Positions 22,490-33,111 of a DNA stretch of 64,000 bases are shown here, piece after piece. Position 1 is the stretch's first letter. Every line of letters begins with the position of its first letter. Source of the stretch: Apostichopus japonicus (taxonomy: Eukaryota; Echinodermata; Holothuroidea; Aspidochirotida; Stichopodidae); contig NC_092568.1 of NCBI RefSeq assembly GCF_037975245.1, positions 14,843,501-14,907,500 of the forward strand, written 5' to 3'. The notes beneath the pieces are model-generated. The model saw only the letters and a list, made by a program, of their open reading frames with translations, was not told the origin of the DNA and made no database searches. The position numbers and the translations under genes were made by a program.

Positions 22490-25400
22490 TGAACATGTAA
22501 ACTTCTCCAGAGATTGAGCTACATTTGGTGACAGAGTGAATCATTCTCCTAAGTCTGCAAATGAACTGTATATGCTGCCTGTTCCTCCATTTTCTTCCAT
22601 ATATTTACCTTTCCCTTGCCGTGCAAGGAACTCACACTGTCACATCCTGTGAATACATGTAAACCTATAAGTGCGCTTGTTTTCTCAGTTCCAAGTGATT
22701 CACGGATAGCTGTCAAGTTGACTATCCTCTTTACCTTCTGGCCAGTATGGAATAAGACATTACCATCTGATGTTATTTCCTTGCATAGTGTCACACCAAT
22801 GACAAAAACGTCAGTGTCAAGGCTTTTTATTATAACATTAGCTGTGTCGGTTGAAGCAAACTTACTGTGAAGAAACAAGCGAGTATCAGCTTCCTCATGG
22901 TTGCAGTAGAGCTGTACAATTGGCTGGACCAGTATTTGACCACTGCACACAGAAAATGAGTGGCATTCCTCTCCATGAGCTAAGTAGATGGTCACCTCTC
23001 CTAAGATTGATTCTGATGATGCCTGACCCCGGGCGGTGAACAGAAATTTCACCAAATCCTCCTTATTTGGACCATGGCTCAAGAATTTCTTCCATTGTTG
23101 TGGAACTTTCATCTGTCTTCCATATATTTTGAGAGTTTTCAACCCCGCTAGTCCCAGCTCGCCTTTCACGTTCTGCATTTTTGATACTTACGGCTGGGTA
23201 CTGATCTGTGACAAAGTGGATCTGCTTATGACTAGTTGCATCTGCTAGCTTCACCAGCTGAGAAAGAATGTCGTCAGCCAATTCGCCAAAGGTTGCTGGT
23301 AATTTGCTGACCTTAAGTTGTTGCAACATGGCCATGGCATCCACAATCCAGGTGCAGTCTTGAGGAATACTAGACAAGTATGGATCTTGTGTACATGATT
23401 CCAAGTGATGCATGAGTTTAGCCTTTGGGTGTTTGACTAAAGTTCCATCGTGTGTTGACAATGACAGAGGTAATGGCCCCAGACAGTAATGCAACATAGA
23501 CTCAAGGCTAATATTTCTTGAAGTACCACAGAGTAGCAATCTTGCGAAGAGGTTTCGGTTAGATTTTAATTCAATCACTTTTCCTTTCACTTTTGTTGTC
23601 CGTTTTCTTCTCATTGATTCAAATTTTTTCAAGTTGAGTCGTTTGATTGGTGCAAAGAACCATGTTTCCTCTCGCCGGTCAGTGATGAAAGATTGTTCCG
23701 CTACTTCTCCTTTTGATTTAGCACTAGCTAGATCATCAGCCACTTCTTTAGAGGCCACAACACCTGATGTTAGATTCACTAGCTGGTTACTCTCTTGGTC
23801 AAAGGGGTCAACCATGGACTCTATTGAAGACATTACAGCCATGATGTCTCTTTTATCCCTTTCATTTTTGGTGGGATCTTAATCCTTTCGCTGTCGTGAA
23901 ACTTCACCTTTGCCAGCCATCTCTTCACATTCTCTTGAAATCTCTGCCTGCATGTGATGGGATGAAATCCAGCGATGTACAGCCTTTGTTGACTGTGATG
24001 CCCGTAAGTCCTCCTTTGGTTTTGGAATCCCTGTTTGCAGTTTGTTCAATGGTCTGATAACATGGTATACCTGCAAATCCATGGCTCCTCTGTCTCTGAA
24101 CACTGAAGTGCCCCCTCTGAAATTCCTCTTCTACGGATGGGTGTTTTGTACTAAGCTCCTTCATCTCTAACCAATAAACTGGTGCATACCTTGCATAGTT
24201 GACTCTATCGTAAGCCATGAACCATAGCATCATCGACCTGATAGATGACAGATGTAAATCCCAGTTACTTTCTCAGGAGCTCGGATGAAGAGAAGGAGAA
24301 CTTGTACCATGTCTATGTAGCTGCTCCAAAATGCAAACATAGGATTGGTTGCAGCCTTGGAAACAAATTCTTGGTATGACTGAAGCAGACTTTGAAGCTT
24401 TTCACCTGAAAGATGGTCAGGAAAGTTAGTTGGGAAAGAATCAATTAGGCTCGCAAGTATGTTATGGACTTCAAGTGCCTCGTCTGTTGGTAATGTTGCG
24501 ATGTATCTCTGGAAACGGAGTCGGTGTAGAGCCTCAAACATTAGCTTGTGGAATCTCACTGATTGGTTGTAGTGATGTCCATTCAGTACCCCGTTAATGG
24601 ACCCTTGTGCAACCACTTCTGATGCAATAGCAACTTCTTCCAGCCCAGCATCCCCAAACCGTTTCCCTAGACAAGCTAAGAAGGTCATTGCCATATGAAA
24701 GGCCCCTAGTCTAACTATAATACGGCTGCTGTACGGACCACTTTTCCACCCGATTTGCTGTGCTTTGGCGTAGCTAGCCTGATCAAAGACTGTGACAATT
24801 GTCGGCAGGTGTAGGGCATTGGCTATTTCTAGCGATCTACATAAAATGGTTTCTATAGTGTCCATTTCTGCATGTGAGGCATCGATGATTGGAAAATATC
24901 CAATTATGGACTAGGCTGGTATGTTGTCAGCTATAAGCGTATTAAACCCTGTCCTGTGTTGGTTGAACTCTCTCTGGATAGCTCTTGAAAGAACGTATGA
25001 TGTATCTAATGTCATAGCATTCACCTGCCCATCAGTTGTCTCACGTATGGGGATAGCTGCCCCAAATACACTGGGCCCTTTTTTGGCTCCTCCATAGTAG
25101 GATGCCAGTTCTGTTGGTGGAGGTTCAAGGGAACGGCTCTTGGTCTTCTTGTATGCAACTGGCGAGCAGCAGAAGGCATCTTCAGGAGAGTGGTCTGCTT
25201 GTTGGGTTTGGACAACAATGCCGTTGGTGTTATGGGTTGTGCTACTGTCGGAGAGCGTTTCTCCCCCAAAATCATTGTTGTCCCAAATTGGTGTCGTAAA
25301 CTCCCTCTGCTTTATGAATGGTGGAAGATTGATAGGGCCCATGTCAAGCTGTTTTTGAGCAAGAGCGATGTCATGTTCTAAAACGACAGAGTGTGATGTA

Positions 25401-26670
25401 GCATGGCCAAAACCATTCAGTAGGCCAATTAACTTAGCAGAGCCAGTAAGATGTCGGACAGTCATGGCAAGAGCGGCGTGTTTTGGCATTGACTTCTTGC
25501 CTCCTGATGAATTACAAATGATATCTTGTGCCATGGACAAAATTCTTCCGTCATGCTGTTCAGAAACTGCAACTCGCTCACTTTCGGATGGTTCTTCTGA
25601 AGCTCCAATAAGCCATGCTAGAAAATTGTACAGTTGCACAGGAACAAGGTAACGGGCTATGGCTAATGTCATATCTTGCCCTGTTTGTGGCCATGCTGTG
25701 TCCACATGTACAATTCTAAGCTGTCTTGCTGAAAAGTACATGTCACTCAATGAAATGCCTTGACTTCTACACGAACCTTTTTGTTCATGCTGCAAATCAG
25801 ATTCACTACAACCTGAAGTGTCTAACTCGTTACTTGACTTTGTATCATCTTGTAGATTAACCAGGTTTAATGCTAGATCCTGAGCTTCTACAGTTCTGGA
25901 AATTACAACTTCACTTTCATAGCGTCGCGTTGGTCGCAAAAACTGAAGTTGTGGATAGGGTGCCTTGGAGACGCTTTTTTAAGTTGTAGGATCTGTAACT
26001 TGAGGCATCAATCCCTTGAACTTCTTTATCCGTTTTGATGAACTGGGCTGTGAGTTTCGTCATCCTGATCGAACCCTGTTGTTTTAAAATCTCTTCATCA
26101 ATGACATTGTGGCAAAACTGTGCATAAGACTCTGCATAGAGAATATCTGTTGTTTCTTTGGGCAACTTCCGAGTGAGAAATCTGGTTGCGTTGAGAAAAC
26201 AACTCGGATGGTAACTTGCCTCGGAAGATACAAGGTCTCTGCCACGCATTTGCAGAATAAGGGATTCGTTACATGTCAGCTCAGCAGCCTTTCTGAGTTT
26301 CCCAGCATCTATTGTCTCGCAACGAGTCAGGGGCTCTCTTCGTCTCTTACAGGTCACCTTGTCCCTTATCCAGTGATCAGCGTGACAACTGATGCACGAC
26401 ACTGGAAGTATGTGTGGTCTGCCTGAAGAAGATGGTCCAGCTACGTTTGATCTTAGTGTTCGCTTCTTACAGACAGGTTCAACATCGTCGTTGTCATCAT
26501 CAGTGGAATCATCTGTAACATTCAAACAACAGAAAGATACAAATTAAATACAACTTTAAAAAAAAGATTTAAAAATTTGCTCTGAATTCATTAACCCACA
26601 CCGTTTTACAACTTGAATTGACAAACCTAGCCCAGTTTATCTAAACTTGTTATAATTAATAACTTTCTTT

Positions 26671-27200
26671 TACAAATGAAAAATTGGGCATGGATTTGGG
26701 GCCCTTGTCTTATTTTATGAAATCATTGAGCAATAATGAAATATCGACCTCCACCCATACAAAAAAATCAACCAAGTATTTGTACAAATGAAAAATTGGG
26801 CGTGGGTTTGGGGCCCTTGTCTCATTTTATCAAATCATTGATCGATAATGAAATATCGACGTCCACCCTTTTAAAAAATCAACTAAGTATTTGTACAATT
26901 GAAAAATTGGGCGTGGGTTTGGGGCCCTGGTCTCATTTTATCAAATCATTGAGCAATACAAAATTTCACCCTCCGCCCATATAAAAAAAATTAACATGTA
27001 TTTGTAAAAATAAAAATTGGGCGTGGCTTTGGGGCCCTCATCATAGTTTATAAAAATCACGGAGCAATAATGAAATATTGATCTCCAGTCCACCCATATA
27101 AAAACATCAACTAAGCACAAATGGAAAATTGGGCGTGGGTTTGGGGCCCTCGTCTCATTTGATAAAATCATGGAGCAACTACTGAATAAAGTCTAAAAGT
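26671..27200 (+). repeat. 111-bp tandem array in the intron of the CXC gene
   Basis: Five units begin near 26671, 26782, 26894, 27005 and 27117. Each contains AAAATTGGGCGTGGGTTTGG, GGCCCT.GTCTCATTTTAT, AATCATTGAGCAATAATGAA and a CCACCCATA segment. The array lies between the exon at 26512 and the exon at 27547. Confidence 0.85.
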
Positions 27201-27546
27201 AAAATATCAAACTCCCCCCCCCTCCCCATGACAGGTACTTCTATTTGTTGAACACATGCCAAATTTAACTTAACACACACTAAATAGAGATTTTGATTGT
27301 AAATGTATCCCCGTTGTTTGTACATCTAACCCTAACCCAAATAAATTCACGATTACATCAGGTTGATGCATTTTGCACAACAAAATGACAGCAGGACGAG
27401 GCTACAATACAATAACAAACCGTCAAGAACGAATGTATAAACTTAAATAAAAGCACAACCACATTCAACAAAATGTCAGATTGACATTTCTAATTTCAGT
27501 TGGAAAATGGGTTCACACTCATAATATTATCAAAATGTTTGCTTAC

Positions 27547-27735
27547 CATCTTTGGGCGGATTTTTAGCAAGCCTTTCTTCAGTCTTGTTGAGTTTATTCA
27601 CATCTGTGAATCTCTGGTAGCACTCACGATGATAGCCAATGCACGACTCACCATGCTCATGATCTTGGAAGCTAAACATTTTGAGCTCTCTATACAGTAT
27701 TGAAGTGACATCTCTAGCTAATGCACCATAAATAC
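27547..27735 (-). CDS. First visible exon of the CXC/nuclease-like gene
   Basis: The exon is bounded by a GTTACCAG acceptor above 27735 and an ATG/GTAAGC donor just below 27547, both close to consensus. It encodes about 62 residues with the Cys/His motif ESCIGYHRECYQRFT and a Lys-rich tail. Its last codon is completed in phase by the exon starting at 26512, giving a Lys-Asp-Asp-Asp junction. An upstream exon must supply the start codon and was not identified. Confidence 0.65.
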
Positions 27736-28377
27736 CTGGTAACACACCCCACCTTAAAACACAATACTTGAAGAGCTGTCAGAAAAGGATGAAATATTCG
27801 TTTTTGTCTGTGCCAAACATGCATACAACATTTGAGTGTGGGAGCAGCCATGTTTGTGCAGTGTGTGTAACCATGGTGTAACCAGACCACAGATCAACAG
27901 CTGTGATTGGTCAATTAAGGTTTGAGCTGGAAACACTGACCAATTAGATAAGATCTTTTAAGATCAGTGGGTAATTTCTTTTTCTTAGTTTCTCTTAAAT
28001 TCTGACTGTTTGTGCCAGTAGAACCAAAAAGAACAAGTCAATCTTGAATCAGTTCATATTTATACTGACTATTTCAGAGAAATTAACTTTCACCACTGAC
28101 CATGTGAACAAAAATGCATCTCAATTGTCCATGGCCCATTGCCTAAAAGGGAAATGTAGAGGGTCAAGTGTTTCGTGCATGGTAGCGTATTCAATACCGG
28201 TACCCGGTTAACAGTCTAAAGAATTAACCAGTTAACTGGTTAAATGTCAAAAATGCAATGTTGTGTTGGGCGTCTGGGGCTGGGGGAGGTGCTGTCGGGA
28301 AGAGCGCTGCAGCAATATCAATGGAGACCAAATTCACGCAATCCCAATCATGGTTTGGGTTTGGGGAGTTTTATGTA

Positions 28378-28379
<2 letters not shown>

Positions 28380-28414
<35 letters not shown>

Positions 28415-28445
28415 ATATATTTATATATATATATATATATATCTA

Positions 28446-28505
<60 letters not shown>
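28380..28505. repeat. (TA)n microsatellite
   Basis: About 125 bases of nearly pure TA with a few interruptions (ATCTATCTATAT, TATTTATA). The Ile/Tyr-rich open frames across it are artefacts. Confidence 0.95.
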
Positions 28506-28752
28506 CTACTGGTTTGGACCCATAAGGGGAAATGGAAAAAAGTGTACCATAAGGGGAAATTTAGGTAAACAAAAATAACATGGATATACATTATGTTTTA
28601 ATATCAAATTTTTCATGAAATAACTTCTCATGATGTGATCAAATGTGCTGCATGTCTTTTGAGCTTAAATTAATAAGATCCCAGGATATACCTTTTTTTG
28701 ACCCTTAAAAATTCCCCTAAATGTCTTTTTCCTACAAAGGAGGATTAAGGGG

Positions 28753-29090
28753 AAAAATTTGTATTTCTACTTACAGGATTCTTGTATTTCTCTTTACAGG
28801 ATTCTTGTATTTCTCCTTAACGTTTAAAGAAGCAAAATTTCCCTTAAGGAGAAATACAGCTAATCATTCGTAGTACAGAATTATGGTTACGGTGGGGAGG
28901 ATTGAGTGCTAGAGCAATTTCTCCGGGGACAAAACATACGATATGCGATAAAATTTGATGATAAATGAAAATAATCAATAATATAAACTATGATAAGCTT
29001 AATATTATTTATTATATCATCAGGAATATTAGGTGCCCATGTAAAAGCGCAAAAAATGGGCTGAAAAACTTCGAACTACTCAACGGTCGC
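28753..29090 (+). repeat. 0.33-kb direct repeat, copy 1
   Basis: This block and 29630-29941 are diverged direct copies. They share AAATTTGTATTTCTAC, CTTGTATTTCTCCTTAACG, CCCTTAAGGAGAAATACA, GGGGAGGATTGAGTG, AATTTCTCCGGGGACAAA, ATAATATAAACTATGATAAG and GAACTACTCA.ACGGTCGC. Copy 1 carries an extra 22-bp internal duplication of the TTACAGGATTCTTGTATTTC segment. A GTATTTCTCCTTAA/TTAAGGAGAAATAC hairpin lies near the left edge of each. Confidence 0.8.
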
Positions 29091-29629
29091 ACTTACCCCA
29101 CTTCTCTCCCCCTTTCCCTCTTTCATGGGTAACTCTAGCCCAACCATCTGTTCAAAAACGTTCAAGCGTCTCGTTTACTAAATCAGGTAAAGGAAAGTTA
29201 CTAGGGGCGTTGTGGGTAGGGGCGGGGTTGCGAACACTTTAATACCCTATTAGTTTTCGAGCATAACAGTATTCACCCTGGCTAATTATTAGTTTAGTTT
29301 AGTTTCCCAAGGATCAGGAAGCTATACAGTAGCTTATTTGAGACCCTATCCGTGTTAGATCATGGATGAACACCGGCATACTTCAAGCCTTCTCTTTTCG
29401 ATAGTTGTTCAGAGGGTAACGGGGCAGGGGTGTGAATTCTCTACCATTCCTGCTCCCGGGACAGCCTTTTAAAGTCCCCATCAACTTTTTGCGATACATT
29501 TGTACCACTGGCCCTCACTTCACAAACGTATCAATCACTCTGGTTAAGCAAGTAAGCAACTGAGTATAGTTATCTGCTTGAAGGCTACATAGACTACTTA
29601 CTACAAAAGCTATGTTAATGTAACAGTCA

Positions 29630-29941
29630 AAATTTGTATTTCTACTAACAGGTTTCTTGTATTTCTCCTTAACGTTGAAATAAGCAAAACTTCCCTTAAG
29701 GAGAAATACAAATATTTATTCTTAGTACAGAATTATGGTTACGTGGGGAGGATTGAGTGGTAGAGTAATTTCTCCGGGGACAAAGCATATGATATGTAAT
29801 AAAATATGATGAGAAATGAAAATAATCAATAATATAAACTATGATAAGTTTAATATTATTTATTATATCATCCAGAATGTGAGGGGCCCAAACAAAGCGC
29901 AAAAAATGAGCTGAAAAACTTTGAACTACTCACACGGTCGC
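29630..29941 (+). repeat. 0.33-kb direct repeat, copy 2
   Basis: Second copy of the block at 28753, separated by about 540 bases. The pair-plus-spacer layout recalls a terminal-repeat element in miniature, but the copies do not have TG...CA ends and I found no primer-binding site, so a simple segmental duplication is equally possible. Confidence 0.75.
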
Positions 29942-30129
29942 TCTTTCCTGGACGACTTTTTCTTAAAAGTACCTTCTTTTGGCCAAAAAATATATTCGAC
30001 GACATAGTGAATTGCCAAAAAATACAGTGCTTTTTCTTAGCGCGCTTAATATTATTTTCTTTGGGGGGGGGGGGGGGTTGGCTATTCATCACTTACATGA
30101 AATTTGTTAAATTGTTCACTTCATTCCAA

Positions 30130-30375
30130 CTGAGCATTTGGAATTAAGTGAAAAAATAAACATGTTGCAGAAAACGCTGAGTTGACGAGATACGATAAGA
30201 TGTCAATTTAACATTTTGCAGAAAAATGTCCAATTGCTCAGATGGAAATGAACAATTGAAGATTTTGCAGCAAAATGTCCAATTGACGAGATATGATTAG
30301 TTGTCAATTAAACATTTTGCAGAAAGTTGTTCGATTGCTCATTCGATTGCTCAACTGAGCAATCCAACATTTTCC
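30130..30375 (+). repeat. Degenerate tandem repeat
   Basis: The words CATTTTGCAGAAAAATGTCC, AATTGACGAGATA.GAT and AATTGCTCA recur at least four times with irregular spacing of 55-75 bases. It is preceded by a G homopolymer at 30063-30077. Confidence 0.6.
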
Positions 30376-30602
30376 TGATATTTGCTAAGATTTTATCTAT
30401 GTTATCTTAACAATTTACTGAAAAATGTCCAACTTATGGGGCAAAGTTTTCCTTATGTCGATGGCACTTTTAAGCCTACGTAGATTAGTATTGAGTGTTT
30501 TATTGTATTCCACAGACCATATATATCCTGAACTTATTTGAAGCTAGCGAACAGGATCATCCCACCCAATAGCAAAATTAGTACATAAATAAACCAAACG
30601 TT

Positions 30603-30840
30603 GTACAGATGTTCCATTAGGCATATTTTTTAGAGTATTCAAAATCTTATGAAGTTTTGTACGGTGGAGTAAAGGGATCGCGAGATTCAATTTCTCAGAG
30701 TGGCAAGGAAAACGTGGTGAATATGACTGATTAATAGTCATTTTTAACCGAAAATTTTAGGTCATTCACAATCACAAGAATATATGAATAGGCCTAGGTA
30801 AATTAGAGTGCAACAGTCGGCAGTTCCGACTGTCGCACTC
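30603..30840 (-). repeat. Interspersed repeat, copy B
   Basis: Reverse-complement relative of 7855-8079. It shares CATTAGGCAT, GGAGTAAAGG, TGGCAAGGAAAACGTGGT, GTCATTCACAATCACA and GAGTGCAACAGTCGG. In this copy the hAT-like element seen at 8080 is absent. Confidence 0.6.
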
Positions 30841-32100
30841 AAATGTTCCAACTATCGTCAGTTTTACCAAGATTGGGGAGTGAGACACCCCCACACACCC
30901 CTCTGCGATGTCCCTGCTCATTGCGTCCCTGAGGACAGTGGTGTCAAATCACACTGCGACGTGAAATGCTTTGCATCAATAAGAACATTTGCAAAATGCT
31001 ACACTAACGGATGTCTTCTACTAAGAAATAATAGGAGGGGTACCCCATTTCACCTTACTTATATCAGCTACATTCACTGTGAGCATGAAAAGAGCTTGGA
31101 GTACAATAAGCCATAGACTGACAAAAAAAAATAAAACTCAGCTGGTAAGCGGCGTCCTAGCCAATTGAAACCCTGCTTTCCAGTGTTTAAAGTATGTTCA
31201 TCACTAAGTAAGGACATTTTAAAATCAGTTTGATGTAAAAGCTCTCTCCTCAGACAAATAAAGTTGCCCTACCGAAGTGATCAGAAAATGCTAGGGGATA
31301 TGAGTTCAAAGATAGTTGGGAATTACCAGGGTTAGGCGTTTTCTGTGCCATTGTTTGTGTGAAAGTTCTCTGGCAGAAATTCATGCCGATGGGCTGGGAT
31401 TGTCTAACAACAGTTATCACTGTCTGCTCTTCAAAGGTACACAGAGCCTTTGACTATTTTCTTTAATATGTATTTTCATACAATTTCGAGGCCTTATACT
31501 ACACTTAACACAACTTAATGTACGGACAATGTATATGCCAATTGAGAGACACTGCTTTTTACATGAAAAAAAGTGTGGCTGATTATGAAATCTAAATATT
31601 AACACAGCATAATAGAAAAGGAATGGATCAGTAAATACCATTGTGCAAATCAGGATGTGCAAGTTAAATTTTTCACAAACTGGGAAGTCTGGATAAACAT
31701 AGCTCCTTTATTTCGTGATGTTTTCTTCATTTCGACGAAAATGATAGTTGTTCGTCTACCATGGTTGAAATCAAAACCAGAGTCATGAAGAAAACCAGAG
31801 TAACTACATATGAATAAACAATAAAGATGTGACAGGAACAAATTGGTCTTCTCTATTGATTCCTCCAACTTTCGACTTAATAATAAGGTTATTCAATTTA
31901 GTTGCTGCATTTTGTGTACTGGTGTAAAGGTATAGACGAAAATCAATGAAACAGGAGTGTTTGAACTTTACTTCATCTGAGAAACTACTGTACTGAAAAA
32001 ATACATTTAAGATAATTACATAAAAAGGAAGTTTTTGGAAACATTTTGCAAAATGCAAGTTATAAATTTGATGCATCATGCACATATAATATTACTCATA
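30840..32100. other. Non-coding, no recognised feature
   Basis: No domain or convincing exon could be supported. The minus-strand frames at 31417-32085 show no family resemblance and no matching splice sites. Confidence 0.45.
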
Positions 32101-32110
32101 TTGTAGCTGG

Positions 32111-32940
32111 TACCATCAAAACATCATTACTTATATTTTACTGTGAGGACCTCTTTCTGTCTGTGTTCAGTAGCTGTTACCATCAAAACATCATTACTTT
32201 TATTTAAGTGTATACACCTCTTAATTTGTGTTCAGTAGCTGATACCATCAAAACATCATAATTGATATTTTACTGTAAACACCTCTTTATTTGTGTGCAA
32301 TAACTGGTACCATCAAAACATCATTACTTATATTTTACTGTATAGACCTCTTTATTTGTGTGCAGTAGCTGGTACCATCAAATCATCATTACTTATACTT
32401 TACTGTGAAGACCTCTTTCATTCTGTGTGCAGTAGCTGATACCATCAAAACATCATTACTTATATTTTACTGTATACACCCCTTTATTTGTGTGCAGTAA
32501 CTGGTGCCATCAAAACATCATTACTTATATTTTACTGTATAGACCTCTATATTTGTGTGCAGTAGCTGGTACCATCAAATCATCATTACTTATACTTTAC
32601 TGTGTAGACCTCTTTCTTTCTGTGTGCAGTAGCTGATACCATCAAAACATCTTTACTTATATTTTACTGTATAGACCTCTTTCTGTCTGTGTACAGTTAC
32701 TGGTACCATTAAAACATCATTACTTATATTTGTCTGTGTAGACCACTTTATTTGTGTTCAGTAGCTGGTACCATCAAAACATCATTACTTATATTTTACT
32801 GTGTAGACCTCTCATTTTGTGTTCAGTAGATGATACCATCAAAAACATCATAATTGATATTTTACTGTATACACCTCTTTATTGGTGTGCAATAACTGGT
32901 ACCATCAACACATTGTTACTTATTTTTTTCTGTAATAACA
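32111..32940 (+). repeat. 66-bp minisatellite array, about 13 units
   Basis: Units begin TACCATCAAAACATCATTAC at 32111, 32178, 32243, 32308, 32373, 32440, 32505, 32570, 32637, 32703, 32769, 32834 and 32900, a period of 65-67 bases. Each continues with TTATATTTTACTGT, AGACCTCTTTATTTGTGTGC and AGTAGCTGG. The array ends about 35 bases past the stop codon of the minus-strand gene at 32975, so it lies in that gene's 3' UTR or immediate downstream DNA. Confidence 0.9.
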
Positions 32941-32974
32941 TAATTAAATATATGTAGGCCGTTCCACTTTACTT

Positions 32975-33111
32975 TTAATGCCATTTCTCTTGCCTGTCTC
33001 TGGCCCTCAGTTGGGCTTTTCGAACTTCATTCATTACTTTGTTATGGAATGCTTTCCAATCGTACTTGAAATCTGGGTGACTTTCAAGGAAAGCCAGTAC
33101 TTCTTTCCGAC
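32975..33111 (-). CDS. Terminal exon of the unrecognised minus-strand gene
   Basis: The 137-base exon is open throughout in one frame, from the acceptor after 33111 to the TAA whose complement is at 32975-32977. It encodes about 45 basic, helical-looking residues ending in QEKWH. No polyadenylation signal was fixed, because the minisatellite begins almost at once. Confidence 0.72.

Larger units (their letters stand above)
22046..27735 (-). pseudogene. Large transposase-like gene with nuclease-like and CXC domains, broken
   Basis: Reading 3' to 5' on the plus strand, the coding pieces join into one protein of roughly 1,450 residues. Exon 1 (27735-27547) has CIGYHRECYQRFT, a Cys/His motif. A one-kilobase intron follows, with phase-matched sites. 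Exon 2 starts at 26512 with an acidic stretch, then CISCH and a second YHPSCF motif. The middle region includes VTVFDQASYAKA, RLGAFHMAMTFLACLGKRF and MLWFMAYDRVNYARYAPVYW. The next segment (about 22950-22590) has HEEADTRLFLHSKF, SLDTDVFVIGV and TGCDSVSSLHGKGK, acidic positions spaced as in PIN/FEN-type nucleases. The C-terminus (22230-22090) has CSCRKSKC...CSCLKNKLPC...C.C..C, a tesmin/TSO1-like CXC motif. Stops at 24911-24913 and 23879-23881 and frameshifts near 25930, 24230, 24005 and 23175 break it. From memory, Academ transposons combine a DDE-type region with an XPG-like nuclease, so this could be Academ; I cannot confirm that. Confidence 0.7.

Noticed and set aside
25021-25652. Several plus- and minus-strand frames of 60-94 codons
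   Set aside because: They overlap the 342-codon piece of the CXC/nuclease-like gene in other frames and have no motifs of their own.
28244-28578. Three overlapping plus-strand frames rich in Ile and Tyr
   Set aside because: They are translations of the (TA)n microsatellite and have no coding character.
32111-32940. Regular 66-bp repeats suggesting a CRISPR array
   Set aside because: The repeat and its spacing vary together with no distinct unique spacers, there are no cas genes, and the genome is eukaryotic. It is a minisatellite.
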